Source: 2-12-FULL-42-15 sp964196565
GTDB taxonomy: Bacteria; Pseudomonadota; Gammaproteobacteria; Coxiellales; Coxiellaceae
Length of the DNA stretch: 37,579 bases
Reading direction: 5' to 3'
NCBI GenBank assembly: GCA_964196565.1
Contig: CAXMUH010000070.1
Location: forward strand, 1 to 37,579
In this document: one piece after another, positions 1-7,516 of the stretch
Layout: each line of letters opens with the position of its first letter
How positions within the stretch are numbered: position 1 is the stretch's first letter
Program-made: the position numbers and the translations under genes
Notes under the pieces: model-generated
What the model was told of the DNA's origin: nothing
What the model saw: only the letters and a program-made list of their open reading frames with translations
Database searches by the model: none

Positions 1-1
1 T

Positions 2-595
2 CCTAGCATTCGGATGCGTAACGAAAGCAAACGACGCATACGCTGGCTTACACCAGTGGTGGCCGCCAATTTACTGGAGGAATTACCATCACACTTAGCC
101 AGTATGGCAGCTTTTACTTTAGCAACAGGGCTTCGCATGTCTAATGTCACTGGGTTGAAGTGGTGTGATATTAATTTAGAAAACCATCATGCCTGGATAC
201 ATCCTGACAAAGCAAAAGCTAACAAGGCCATTTCTGTCCCATTAAATAACGCGGCAATGGAAATTTTGAAAAAACAATTAGGTGTACACACTGAATATGT
301 CTTCACCTATAAACAGCAGCCTATAAAACAATGCAACACGCGAGCATGGCGTAATGCATTAGAGCGTGCTGGAATTAAAGATTTCCGTTGGCATGATTTA
401 CGACATACTTGGGCGTCTTGGCATGTACAAAATGGTACGAGCTTGCAGGAGCTTCAACTGCTCGGCGGATGGTCTAATTTTGAAATGGTGCTGCGCTATG
501 CACACCTTTCAAGTGATCACTTGAAGGCAGCCGCGAGTCGGGTTGGTACGATTCTGGTACACTCGGAAAATAGGGAAACGGTAAATGTGCTCTAA
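2..595 (+). CDS. Tyrosine recombinase / phage-type integrase, C-terminal catalytic part (5' end outside window)
   Basis: The reading frame is open to the left window edge, so this is the C-terminal part of a longer integrase. Numbering from the Met at position 14, the catalytic set is visible: R41 in GLRMSN, K71, H127 and R130 in the HDLRH block, W153 in GGWSN (the usual His/Trp position) and Y162 in RYAHLS. The family cuts and rejoins DNA through a 3'-phosphotyrosine, mostly for phage or island integration. The stop codon is only 13 bp from the 3' end of tRNA-Arg, the classic position of an integrase beside its attachment site. The rest of the element should therefore lie left of the window. 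The subfamily cannot be fixed without the N-terminal arm-binding domain. Confidence 0.9.
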   Translation, partial: PSIRMRNESKRRIRWLTPVVAANLLEELPSHLASMAAFTLATGLRMSNVTGLKWCDINLENHHAWIHPDKAKANKAISVPLNNAAMEILKKQLGVHTEYVFTYKQQPIKQCNTRAWRNALERAGIKDFRWHDLRHTWASWHVQNGTSLQELQLLGGWSNFEMVLRYAHLSSDHLKAAASRVGTILVHSENRETVNVL

Positions 596-608
596 GTCAT
601 TGAAAAAA

Positions 609-685
609 TGGCGCGCCCGGAGAGATTCGAACTCCCGACCACCTGGTTCGTAGCCAGGTACTCTATCCAGCTGAGCTACGGGCGC
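609..685 (-). tRNA. tRNA-Arg (anticodon ACG)
   Basis: On the minus strand this is a 77-nt cloverleaf. The 7-bp acceptor stem is GCGCCCG/CGGGCGC, discriminator G, with CCA encoded. The D-arm contains AGCTCAGCTGGATAGAGT. The anticodon stem CCTGG/CCAGG encloses the loop CTACGAA, giving ACG (read as ICG), and the T-loop is TTCGAAT. Its 3' end faces the integrase gene, so the T-arm/acceptor half is the likely attB core of the neighbouring element. tRNA-Arg and tRNA-Ser next to csrA is a common gammaproteobacterial order. Confidence 0.97.
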
Positions 686-714
686 GTAGTTAGCTTTGTT
701 TTCCTTTACATTTC

Positions 715-807
715 TGGCGGAGAGAGAGGGATTCGAACCCTCGATGGAACTATTAATCCCATACTCCCTTAGCAGGGGAGCGCCTTCAGCCGCTCGGCCA
801 TCTCTCC
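715..807 (-). tRNA. tRNA-Ser (anticodon GCT)
   Basis: This is a 93-nt class II tRNA with a long variable arm on the minus strand. The acceptor stem is GGAGAGA/TCTCTCC, discriminator G, with encoded CCA. The anticodon stem CTCCC/GGGAG encloses CTGCTAA, giving GCT, which decodes AGC/AGU. The T-loop is TTCGAAT. It lies 29 bp upstream of tRNA-Arg in the same direction, so the two are probably co-transcribed. A 97-codon open frame running across it on the plus strand is not a gene. Confidence 0.97.
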
Positions 808-834
808 AATTCTCTCATTTCAAATCGTTCATCC

Positions 835-1001
835 GGTCATCAATGACCTTGCAGATGAGTTCTTCACAACTCACCTCTGCCCGCCTTCCTCGGGCAAAAA
901 GCTTCGCTTTTTGCTTATTCCTCATCACCCAGCATTTGAGCTGGCCAATGATTGACCTGAAAAATTACTTCGCCGATCATTCCAGATGAGGCATGAATGA
1001 T
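835..1001. other. Hairpin-rich intergenic segment between csrA and tRNA-Ser (possible structured RNA)
   Basis: No gene is visible here, but six short inverted repeats follow one another. GGTCAT/ATGACC is at 835-848. GCAGA-TGAGTT/AACTCA-CC-TCTGC is at 851-880. GCCCG/CGGGC is at 879-895. GCAAAAAGC/GCTTTTTGC is at 894-914, CCAGC/GCTGG at 929-944 and ATCATTC/GAATGAT at 976-1001. Read on the minus strand, the loop of the 879-895 hairpin is AGGAAGG and so contains GGA. The segment could be an sRNA, a csrA 3' UTR or a decayed palindromic repeat. No clear promoter or U-tract terminator was found, so function is unproven. Confidence 0.35.
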
Positions 1002-1114
1002 ACCACTGACGTTTGAAAAATAAAATCATTAATCCCACGAAAATACAACTGCATAGCAAACCGTGCTACAACAGTGCATTATTTATTCTGATATGATGTT
1101 TGAGTTTTTTTCAG

Positions 1115-1154
1115 ACAGAATGATGCGCATCCTTGCACCAATAATTCATTCTGT
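1115..1154 (-). promoter_or_regulatory. Predicted CsrA-binding hairpin just downstream of csrA
   Basis: On the minus strand, 16 nt after the csrA stop, ACAGAATGA (1154-1146) pairs perfectly over 9 bp with TCATTCTGT (1123-1115). The loop holds GTGCAAGGATGC (1138-1127), which matches 10 of 12 positions of the known CsrA SELEX consensus RUACARGGAUGU, including the central ARGGAUG. Inside the loop GCA/TGC can close an AGGA tetraloop, the preferred presentation of a CsrA site. No T-run follows the stem in this direction, so it does not look like a simple terminator. Binding is inferred. Confidence 0.5.
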
Positions 1155-1170
1155 GGGCAGCTTTGTCTAA

Positions 1171-1395
1171 TTAAGACTCAGCATCAGGTGTCTCATCCCC
1201 AGCTTTTGAAGCTTGTGGATTACCAGCGTTTTTTTCTGCCTGAATTCGTTCATAGATTTCTTCTCTATGTACAGAGACTTCTTTCGGTGCATCGATCCCT
1301 AGCCGAACCTGATTACCTTTTACGCCTAAAACCGTAACTTTAACATTATCACCAATAATAACCGACTCACTTATACGACGCGTCAAAATTAACAT
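1171..1395 (-). CDS. csrA: Carbon storage regulator CsrA
   Basis: The 74-aa protein begins MLILTRRISESVIIGD and carries the RNA-contacting VSVHREEIYERI block (R44 included), both hallmarks of CsrA. CsrA is a homodimeric RNA-binding protein that recognises GGA motifs in mRNA leaders and controls translation and stability. In Legionella and Coxiella relatives it governs the switch between replicative and transmissive states. I chose the ATG at 1395 because it gives the canonical N-terminus and has AAGGAGAGG just upstream; an in-frame GTG at 1416 would add seven atypical residues. The ribosome-binding site itself contains two GGA motifs, compatible with autoregulation. The C-terminal tail (residues 52-74) is Ala/Gly/Asp/Glu-rich and longer than the E. 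coli 61-aa protein. Confidence 0.97.
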   Translation of the reverse strand: MLILTRRISESVIIGDNVKVTVLGVKGNQVRLGIDAPKEVSVHREEIYERIQAEKNAGNPQASKAGDETPDAES

Positions 1396-1531
1396 ATTCC
1401 TCTCCTTTCTTACCACCTCCTTTTGTCCATGAGCCCAAAGTAGCTCGCAAAGTCCCTATTTATAATTGTAGTACATAACACTTAACTTCAAGTTTACCGT
1501 GCAAACATTAAGAAAGTATTAACTAATCAGT

Positions 1532-1559
1532 ATTTTGCCAGAATTATCAAAATTGTCAA
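1532..1559 (-). promoter_or_regulatory. Candidate sigma-70 promoter for csrA
   Basis: On the minus strand a perfect TTGACA (1559-1554) is followed after 16 bp by CAAAAT (1537-1532, 4/6 to TATAAT). This would give a csrA leader of roughly 130 nt. A second AT-rich candidate ending in TATAAA lies closer to the gene with a weaker -35. The rest of 1417-1722 shows no convincing gene. It does contain a GCCCTGC/GCAGGGGC inverted repeat near 1606-1632 and a CTGG/CCAG one near 1649-1670, which may serve as a terminator region for the 923-aa gene. Confidence 0.4.
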
Positions 1560-1722
1560 CTTTTGTTCCACGTGCGCAGCCCTTGCCATCACTGCTTTAA
1601 AGGAGCGGCCCTGCACGCCAGTTATAGCAGGGGCTTCATGGATAGTGGTCTGGCATTTTTTTACCAGGGCCAAGTTTCCATACAAATCAGCAGGTCGGGA
1701 TTAATTCAAATAAATCACGGCA

Positions 1723-4494
1723 TTAATTGCAGCCAAACTTGCGCTCACCTTTATCTTCGCTAGAGTCTACTTTCATATCACCTGGTTGATCAAGCATTGC
1801 GGGCATACTAACTGTATGATTAATCTTTGTTGAACCAGCAAATAGAGAAAATTTGCCCTGAGAAAGGGGCATCGATGTGATTATTATATTATGAGCCACC
1901 TCCGCCGCCATTGTGTCAGCAACGGTCATCAAAGCACTGTCGATGTAACTGAGTTCAACCAAATCCTTTATTATGTATGGGTTGCTTATCATTGACTGCG
2001 CTAAACGAGACGCTTTATCCTTAACAGACACATCCTCATCCCAACAGAAGTAAATATACAAACAGAGTTTCTTTAAAAATAAGGGTGAACCAACTAAGCC
2101 TTGACCGCTATAACGACGAATGGCAGCATCTGTATGCTCCATGTCATCAAAAAAATCAGCCCTCTGATAAGCGGCCAACAACAACAATTCATGTTGTTCA
2201 ACACCAATATCACAATTATCAAGCTTATTGATATCATAGCGGGGCTGCCACCATGTTAGATCCGCCATTGTTAACCAATTTTTAATATCGGAAGTAATAT
2301 TGTCTGATTTAGGGCTAAGCGGTAAACTGCATTTTATTAAGTGATGGGCTATATGCATGATGATGTGTTTAAAAAAACTGGCACAATCGTTTTCATACGC
2401 AATATGATGCAACGCATCAATCGCAGGCTGGCAGCCAACCACCAATTTGATTGAATCATCCAGGAAGAATTCATTCGTCTTTGTCTGTAGACTCAACCAA
2501 ATGTGTAAACAAAATATTTTTAAAAACAGGACCATCTTATCGGGCTGCTCACTTAAGTCTGCTAAGCGCGTTAAAATAGTTTCATTATCGTAATCGAAGT
2601 CTGGTGTTTTACTTAGCCCTAATGCTTTAGCAAAAAAGTCAATAGAGCGCTTATAAATAACACGCAATGTATCTTCCTTGTGGATATCATCCAATGCCTG
2701 ATACCATACATTCATTGAAAAAGTAGACTGGTAAGAGACTTGATAGACTTCTTTAATCATTTCAATATTTGTATCAATACGGATTGACTTGTCTTCAGAT
2801 ATAAATGTTAAGCCTAAAAATCGATCGGCGTTATTTCTTTTGAATTTAAAGATAGAGCTGATATTTTCCTTCAAAAAGTTGATTAAATGAAGCCAATAAG
2901 GGAGGCGCGACAAATCATCTAATGATAAATAAATACGAAGCTTCATTACATTTCTTGTGGGACAATGATTAAGGTGTTGTTGATTGTTAAAGGCAATCAG
3001 CCATGCATCACGAAAAGTTCCAACCAGCTCGGCGGGTTTAATGCCAAATTGAAGCCAACGATGCTCATTACGCACCATGTCAATGGCTATCAATAAAATC
3101 ATATCACTACATAACTGATTTTCGTCATACTGATGGCCCATTGTTAGCAGACTCATTATGCGCCATTGTTTATGTTTAGCATCGTATTCACCAAAAGGAG
3201 CAGTGAAATAACGACAGAATAATTCAGCTTTACTGACTCCAATGAGAGTTTTCTTTTTAAGCGTCATAAATAAATAGCTGTCTCGATCAATAAGCTTCCA
3301 AAGCAGCGTGCTCCAATTAAAGCCCGTTTGCTCGCGGAAAAGATCAACTATATATAACAAAGCACTGCGCAAATAAAGCGGTATTGATGAATTAGCCTGG
3401 CTATGATAAAAATCATGTAATGTGATATCAAGTGGCACACAGTTTTTTGCACCATGCAAATTACGGCGGCTTAACACCCCTGGGTACTGTACCGTAGCGA
3501 AACGCACGCCCTTTCTAACTCCCTGCTCTATGTCTGCAATGCTTAAATTACCCAAACGTAATATCATAGGGCTATAAGCTGCTAATCCAAAACGAACGAT
3601 ACATAACGCATCACGGACACCTGCCGACATATAAACGACATTATCTGGAGCGGTTAACATTGCTGTCGTCGTTCTTTTTGACTCAGTAGTCGAAACTTCA
3701 TCAATAACATATTGCGGGACTGCGGCATTCGAAAGAGTATGTTGGCTATAACGACTATCTAGATTTGTTAAATTTAGCCAAACATAGCTTGTTTCCAGAA
3801 GTTCATCAGCGAAGAAAAAGAATTGTTCTGATTTCGGTAATGCAGCGGCAAGGTTGCGAAAATAGTAAAACTGCAGCGGAGTAAGATTCGGCAAACAACT
3901 GAGATTTGTAATTGCTGGTAAAAAGTATTGTTTAGCTTCAGAACTAAATTGATTGGATTCACTGAGCAAGGGGTAGGCATGACATTGGCCAAACACATCC
4001 GTAATTTGCTCTCTTTCGACAATACTAGAAAAGCTTTGCCGCGTAATTTTACTGGCAGCAAATAAAGCCATTGCAATTTGCGGCAACTTGGAGTGCTGCA
4101 TAATATTTGCGTTCCAGTCACCTAGATTTAAAGCGCATAAAAGCAAGCTCTGTAATGTTTTATTGGGGTGTTTTCTTATTGGGTATGATCTTGACTCGTT
4201 TTGCTTTTGATCGACCTGATGCGCCGTTTTGACAAAATTATAAAATTCATCAGAGTGATTACCCAATTTAGCATTGACTGGAATCGTCCGCATTGAGTTT
4301 GTTATACTCCTGTACCAGCGTTGCAAAACTATTGCTGCTGAGCGTTGTAATTCGAGATTAACAAACTCAGGCTCTACAGCTGGTTGCTGATAACGCGCAC
4401 GAATATGACTGTAATCACCACCGACTGAGCGATATTTTTGATTGAATCTGCTCCAAACCCATTCTGAATTTGCACTTTCTAATTCTGAGCGCAT
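1723..4494 (-). CDS. Large hypothetical protein, effector-like (923 aa)
   Basis: I do not recognise the family with certainty. There is no signal peptide or transmembrane segment, so it should be soluble. Residues 53-69 resemble an IQ calmodulin-binding motif: AAIVLQRWYRS has the aliphatic-Q-x3-R core but lacks the following Gly and the distal basic residue at its usual spacing. Residues 331-372 form a compact block with a PGV turn, PLDITLHDFYH (H360, H364) and SSIP. My impression is that similar blocks recur in Legionella secreted proteins, but this could not be checked. The C-terminus ends in a hydrophilic Glu/Asp/Lys-rich patch (SSEDKGERKFGCN), compatible with a Dot/Icm-type signal. The start ATG has AAGG 7 nt upstream. 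It sits in the block that splits csrA from lysC. Confidence 0.75.
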   Translation of the reverse strand: MRSELESANSEWVWSRFNQKYRSVGGDYSHIRARYQQPAVEPEFVNLELQRSAAIVLQRWYRSITNSMRTIPVNAKLGNHSDEFYNFVKTAHQVDQKQNESRSYPIRKHPNKTLQSLLLCALNLGDWNANIMQHSKLPQIAMALFAASKITRQSFSSIVEREQITDVFGQCHAYPLLSESNQFSSEAKQYFLPAITNLSCLPNLTPLQFYYFRNLAAALPKSEQFFFFADELLETSYVWLNLTNLDSRYSQHTLSNAAVPQYVIDEVSTTESKRTTTAMLTAPDNVVYMSAGVRDALCIVRFGLAAYSPMILRLGNLSIADIEQGVRKGVRFATVQYPGVLSRRNLHGAKNCVPLDITLHDFYHSQANSSIPLYLRSALLYIVDLFREQTGFNWSTLLWKLIDRDSYLFMTLKKKTLIGVSKAELFCRYFTAPFGEYDAKHKQWRIMSLLTMGHQYDENQLCSDMILLIAIDMVRNEHRWLQFGIKPAELVGTFRDAWLIAFNNQQHLNHCPTRNVMKLRIYLSLDDLSRLPYWLHLINFLKENISSIFKFKRNNADRFLGLTFISEDKSIRIDTNIEMIKEVYQVSYQSTFSMNVWYQALDDIHKEDTLRVIYKRSIDFFAKALGLSKTPDFDYDNETILTRLADLSEQPDKMVLFLKIFCLHIWLSLQTKTNEFFLDDSIKLVVGCQPAIDALHHIAYENDCASFFKHIIMHIAHHLIKCSLPLSPKSDNITSDIKNWLTMADLTWWQPRYDINKLDNCDIGVEQHELLLLAAYQRADFFDDMEHTDAAIRRYSGQGLVGSPLFLKKLCLYIYFCWDEDVSVKDKASRLAQSMISNPYIIKDLVELSYIDSALMTVADTMAAEVAHNIIITSMPLSQGKFSLFAGSTKINHTVSMPAMLDQPGDMKVDSSEDKGERKFGCN

Positions 4495-4830
4495 ACTGAA
4501 ACCTTACTCACATTTATATACTAGAGCTATGTGTAATACATTGACATCACACCCGGCTGTAATATTTAATTACGATATGTGAATATAACAGCTCAATATT
4601 AGAATATTATTAAATCTTGGAATACTGCAAATCCCCGGTACTACTACCGCTGTATTATTAATCGATAAACTACTTGCATAGTTGTTTCAGTGATTTTTTC
4701 ATAAAAATATGTGATAAATTAATAGGTTACCCCTTTTAATAAATCCATTTTAATCGTTTGAATGATCTATACTAGTTATGAGGATAATTGAATACTAAAA
4801 TTTCCAGTTTCTATTGCAATGGGGCACAAA
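4495..4830. other. Divergent intergenic region between the 923-aa gene and the universal stress gene
   Basis: About 330 bp without a gene. It is very AT-rich and must hold two divergent promoters. Toward the minus-strand gene, TATATAAATG at 4523-4514 is a plausible -10 region. Toward the plus-strand gene, TATACT near 4769 is a plausible -10 with a poor -35. A GGTAC-TAC-TACC partial palindrome lies near 4638. No RNA gene or repeat family was recognised here. Confidence 0.4.
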
Positions 4831-5727
4831 ATGAAACGATTTAAAAATATTCTTTATGTTTTGAACATTGAGCAGAATAATAAAGTAGGGTTACAAAGAG
4901 CTTGCTTAACTGCAGCACTTAACAATGCAGATTTAAGCATTATAGTTACAAATGTTGGCGATGACTTTATGCATTATCAAAATGAAATAAAAAGTCAAAT
5001 TGCAATGTTACTATCAGAGGATATAAAACTGGAAAATGTAGAAGTTTATTTTAGTCATGAAAACCCTCGGATAGATATAATTAAAAAAGTAATTTCAGAC
5101 AAATACGATTTAGTCATTACGGAGCCGGATACATCACACAGTATAAAAAAGTTTTTTTACGGAACGACCACGTTGGCGTTGCTTCGAAAATGCCCCTGTA
5201 TAGTTTGGGTTGTAAAACCTGAAGTTGCAACACCTTATAAAAAAATCATGGCAGCCGTTGATCCAACCAATGATAACCTACACTCGAAGGAGTTAACAGA
5301 TAATATTATTGAGCTTGCAGTTTCAATGGCAGAACGAAACCATGCGGAGTGTCATATAGTCCATGCGTGGTACTTGAATGCTGAATCTGCCTTAGAAAAT
5401 CCTTTTTTTGGATCAGCTACAAAAAAAAACATTAAACAGGACATTCTAGATGAAGAAGCGTGTCATGTTAATGCCTTCAAGGCTATGATGAAACGTCAAA
5501 AAGTAGATACGAGTCGATGTATAACACATATTATTAAGGGCGATGCTAAAAATGAATTAGCTAAGTTTTCTGTGAAGCAGAATATTGATTTAATTGTGAT
5601 GGGAACAATTGAAAAAGTAGGCATTGAAGGATTTCTTATTGGTAGTACGGCAGAGACCTTAATCAATCAAGCTGAATGTTCTATTTTGGCAATCAAGCCA
5701 GCGGCTTTTATATCACCGATTAAGTGA
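4831..5727 (+). CDS. Tandem universal stress protein, UspE-like
   Basis: Two UspA domains are fused, as in UspE. Domain 1 is about residues 1-132, starting MKRFKNILYVLN and ending with CPCIVWVVKP. Domain 2 is about residues 138-298. Domain 2 keeps the ATP-binding G-x2-G-x9-G-S type motif (MGT...GFLIGSTAETL) and ends with a CSILAIKP strand, while domain 1 has a degenerate version (FFYGTTTLALL). Such proteins bind adenine nucleotides and aid survival under starvation, oxidative or envelope stress. The ATG at 4831 has GGGG 7 nt upstream and a typical Usp N-terminus; an alternative ATG at 4819 adds MGHK. The gene is monocistronic in appearance and belongs to the insert between csrA and lysC. Confidence 0.88.
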   Translation: MKRFKNILYVLNIEQNNKVGLQRACLTAALNNADLSIIVTNVGDDFMHYQNEIKSQIAMLLSEDIKLENVEVYFSHENPRIDIIKKVISDKYDLVITEPDTSHSIKKFFYGTTTLALLRKCPCIVWVVKPEVATPYKKIMAAVDPTNDNLHSKELTDNIIELAVSMAERNHAECHIVHAWYLNAESALENPFFGSATKKNIKQDILDEEACHVNAFKAMMKRQKVDTSRCITHIIKGDAKNELAKFSVKQNIDLIVMGTIEKVGIEGFLIGSTAETLINQAECSILAIKPAAFISPIK

Positions 5728-5855
5728 TATACTTAGCTCCGTGGTTGGTTAAATCGTAAGCGGACAGCGCCAACTCTAGCCTATTGATTTCACATTTTTA
5801 AAGAGCTTTGCGTTTATGCCGCAATGTGCGGTACCAATACAAATTGAATAATTAG

Positions 5856-6200
5856 ATGAAAGAGCCAATGCTAAAAAATTTATTTAGTGATGTAACGAGC
5901 AAAACTTTACCGGAAGAAGTATTCCAGACTTTGTGTCAGGGGAAATCATTTCGCTTAGAACGTATTATCTCAAGCGGACAGACAACGCCTGAAAATGAGT
6001 GGTTGATTCAGAGCGAAGACGAGTGGGTGATATTACTGGCAGGGAGTGCAAAAATTTTATTTGAAAAAAATAAACAAGAATGTTCTCTTAAAAGTGGAGA
6101 TTATCTGCTAATCCCCGCAAATATGGCACACAAAGTTACTTGGACTGATCCGAATAATAAATCAATTTGGTTGGCAATCCACTTTGTTGGTGACAAATAA
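5856..6200 (+). CDS. Small cupin-domain protein
   Basis: The 114-aa protein has one conserved beta-barrel cupin domain. The first motif region, around residues 55-75, is EWVILLAGSAKILFE. The second, around residues 80-95, is LKSGDYLLIPANMAHKV, with a single His in the usual metal-ligand position. Proteins of this size are often sugar- or metal-binding enzymes or unknowns, and no substrate can be named. The start is uncertain: ATG at 5856 or ATG at 5868, the latter preceded by AAAGAG at short spacing. A CCGCA-ATG-TGCGG hairpin lies at 5819-5831 in its leader. It ends 53 bp from the convergent lysC, with a short ATGTTA/TAACAT hairpin at 6200-6216 between them. Confidence 0.8.
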   Translation: MKEPMLKNLFSDVTSKTLPEEVFQTLCQGKSFRLERIISSGQTTPENEWLIQSEDEWVILLAGSAKILFEKNKQECSLKSGDYLLIPANMAHKVTWTDPNNKSIWLAIHFVGDK

Positions 6201-6253
6201 TGTTATTTTTTAACATCGACAATACTTTAAATCAATATAAAGTAATCAGCATT

Positions 6254-7483
6254 TTACTGCTGCTGCGGTTGATCTAAAGAGAATGCGTCGTGTATCGCCC
6301 GCGCACCAAGGTCTAGGAGGCTGTCTAAAACGATGACTGAGATCTTAATTTCGGTCGCACTTAAAAGTAATACTTCAATACCCTCCTGACCCAGAGCGCA
6401 GAGCATCCTTGAAGCCACACAGGCGTGAGAACGCAAGCCGATACCCACCAATGACAGTTTAGCCACTGAGTTTGCGGTAATAAGCTTGGATGCACCCAGC
6501 TCAGCTGCCACACTACTCGCTATCGCATGGGCCTCATCAAAGTCTCTCTGGCCGAGGGTAAAGCTAATATCCGTTTGGCCTTCTGCATTTGGAGCATTTT
6601 GCACAATCATGTCCACTTCAATATTGGCCTGGCTGATTGGACTTAACAAATAACTCACCAGTCCCGGCCGCTTTGGAATGCCTTGCAACGTAATTTGCGC
6701 TTGTTCACGATCAAATGCGACACCTCGAACCATAGGACTCTCTGACGCATCTTTAGCGTAGCTAATTAACGTGCCATTGTTATCACTGTGTAAACTCGAC
6801 AATACTCTCACGGGCACTTCATATTTGCCTGCAAATTCAAGGCATCGATTTTGCAGTACTTTGGCGCCCATGCTTGCCAGCTCCATCATTTCATCAAAAG
6901 TGATTCGATTAATGCGCTTAGCATCCGGAACAATTTTAGGATCTGATGTGTAAACACCATCTACATCCGTGTAAATCTGACATTCATCCGCTTTTAAAAG
7001 CGATGCGATGGCAACAGCTGTTAAATCCGAACCGCCGCGACCCAGTGTGGTTATTTGACCTCTGGTTGAAATACCTTGAAAGCCCGTAATCACCGGTGTT
7101 CTACCTTGTGCAAGTTCATTAATAATAACTTCACTGTTAATATCAACAATGCGTGCTTTTTTATGGGTGTCTGTCGTGGTAATTTTAACTTGGGCACCCG
7201 TTAATGAGCACGCCGGGCAATTTAAATTTTCTAATGCCATACTTAAAAGTGCGGCTGTTACCTGCTCCCCGGTTGCAAGCAATGCATCGTGTTCACGTTG
7301 ATTGGTATTTGAAAAAGAATCGGCTAATTTGATTAAACGATCAGTTTCACCATACATCGCGGAAACAACCACCACCACTTCATGGCCTTGGTTTTTTGTA
7401 TCTGAAACAATGCGAGCGACATTTTGAATACGTTCGAAATCCGCAACTGAACTTCCACCAAATTTTTGAACTATTAATGCCAT
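6254..7483 (-). CDS. lysC: Aspartate kinase
   Basis: This 409-aa enzyme phosphorylates L-aspartate, the first step toward lysine/diaminopimelate, threonine and methionine. The amino-acid kinase domain (about 1-245) opens with VQKFGGSSV and includes TLGRGGSDLTAVA and the DVDGVYTSDP region. Two C-terminal ACT domains (about 260-400) contain FTLGQRD and VGIGLRSHACVASRM, the usual allosteric module. It is a monofunctional type without a homoserine dehydrogenase domain. The ATG at 7483 gives the canonical start and has AAGGACAAGG upstream; ten extra in-frame codons upstream are probably untranslated. It follows alaS by 33 bp in the same direction, the standard alaS-lysC pair, but csrA no longer follows directly. 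Confidence 0.96.
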   Translation of the reverse strand: MALIVQKFGGSSVADFERIQNVARIVSDTKNQGHEVVVVVSAMYGETDRLIKLADSFSNTNQREHDALLATGEQVTAALLSMALENLNCPACSLTGAQVKITTTDTHKKARIVDINSEVIINELAQGRTPVITGFQGISTRGQITTLGRGGSDLTAVAIASLLKADECQIYTDVDGVYTSDPKIVPDAKRINRITFDEMMELASMGAKVLQNRCLEFAGKYEVPVRVLSSLHSDNNGTLISYAKDASESPMVRGVAFDREQAQITLQGIPKRPGLVSYLLSPISQANIEVDMIVQNAPNAEGQTDISFTLGQRDFDEAHAIASSVAAELGASKLITANSVAKLSLVGIGLRSHACVASRMLCALGQEGIEVLLLSATEIKISVIVLDSLLDLGARAIHDAFSLDQPQQQ

Positions 7484-7516
7484 CCTTGTCCTTATTAAAT
7501 GAAAGCATACCAATTA

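Noticed and set aside
696..989. 97-codon plus-strand open frame over tRNA-Ser
   Set aside because: It runs antisense through the tRNA and the hairpin cluster, has no ribosome-binding site and no recognisable protein features.
1563..1763. 66-codon plus-strand open frame between csrA and the 923-aa gene
   Set aside because: Short, no ribosome-binding site, overlaps the end of the 923-aa gene and inverted repeats; Cys/His content is accidental.
3774..4121. 115-codon frame on the same strand inside the 923-aa gene
   Set aside because: Shifted-frame shadow wholly inside a longer coherent gene.
5819..5831. CCGCA-ATG-TGCGG hairpin as a riboswitch or terminator
   Set aside because: Only 5 bp, no U-tract and no further conserved structure; noted in the cupin entry only.
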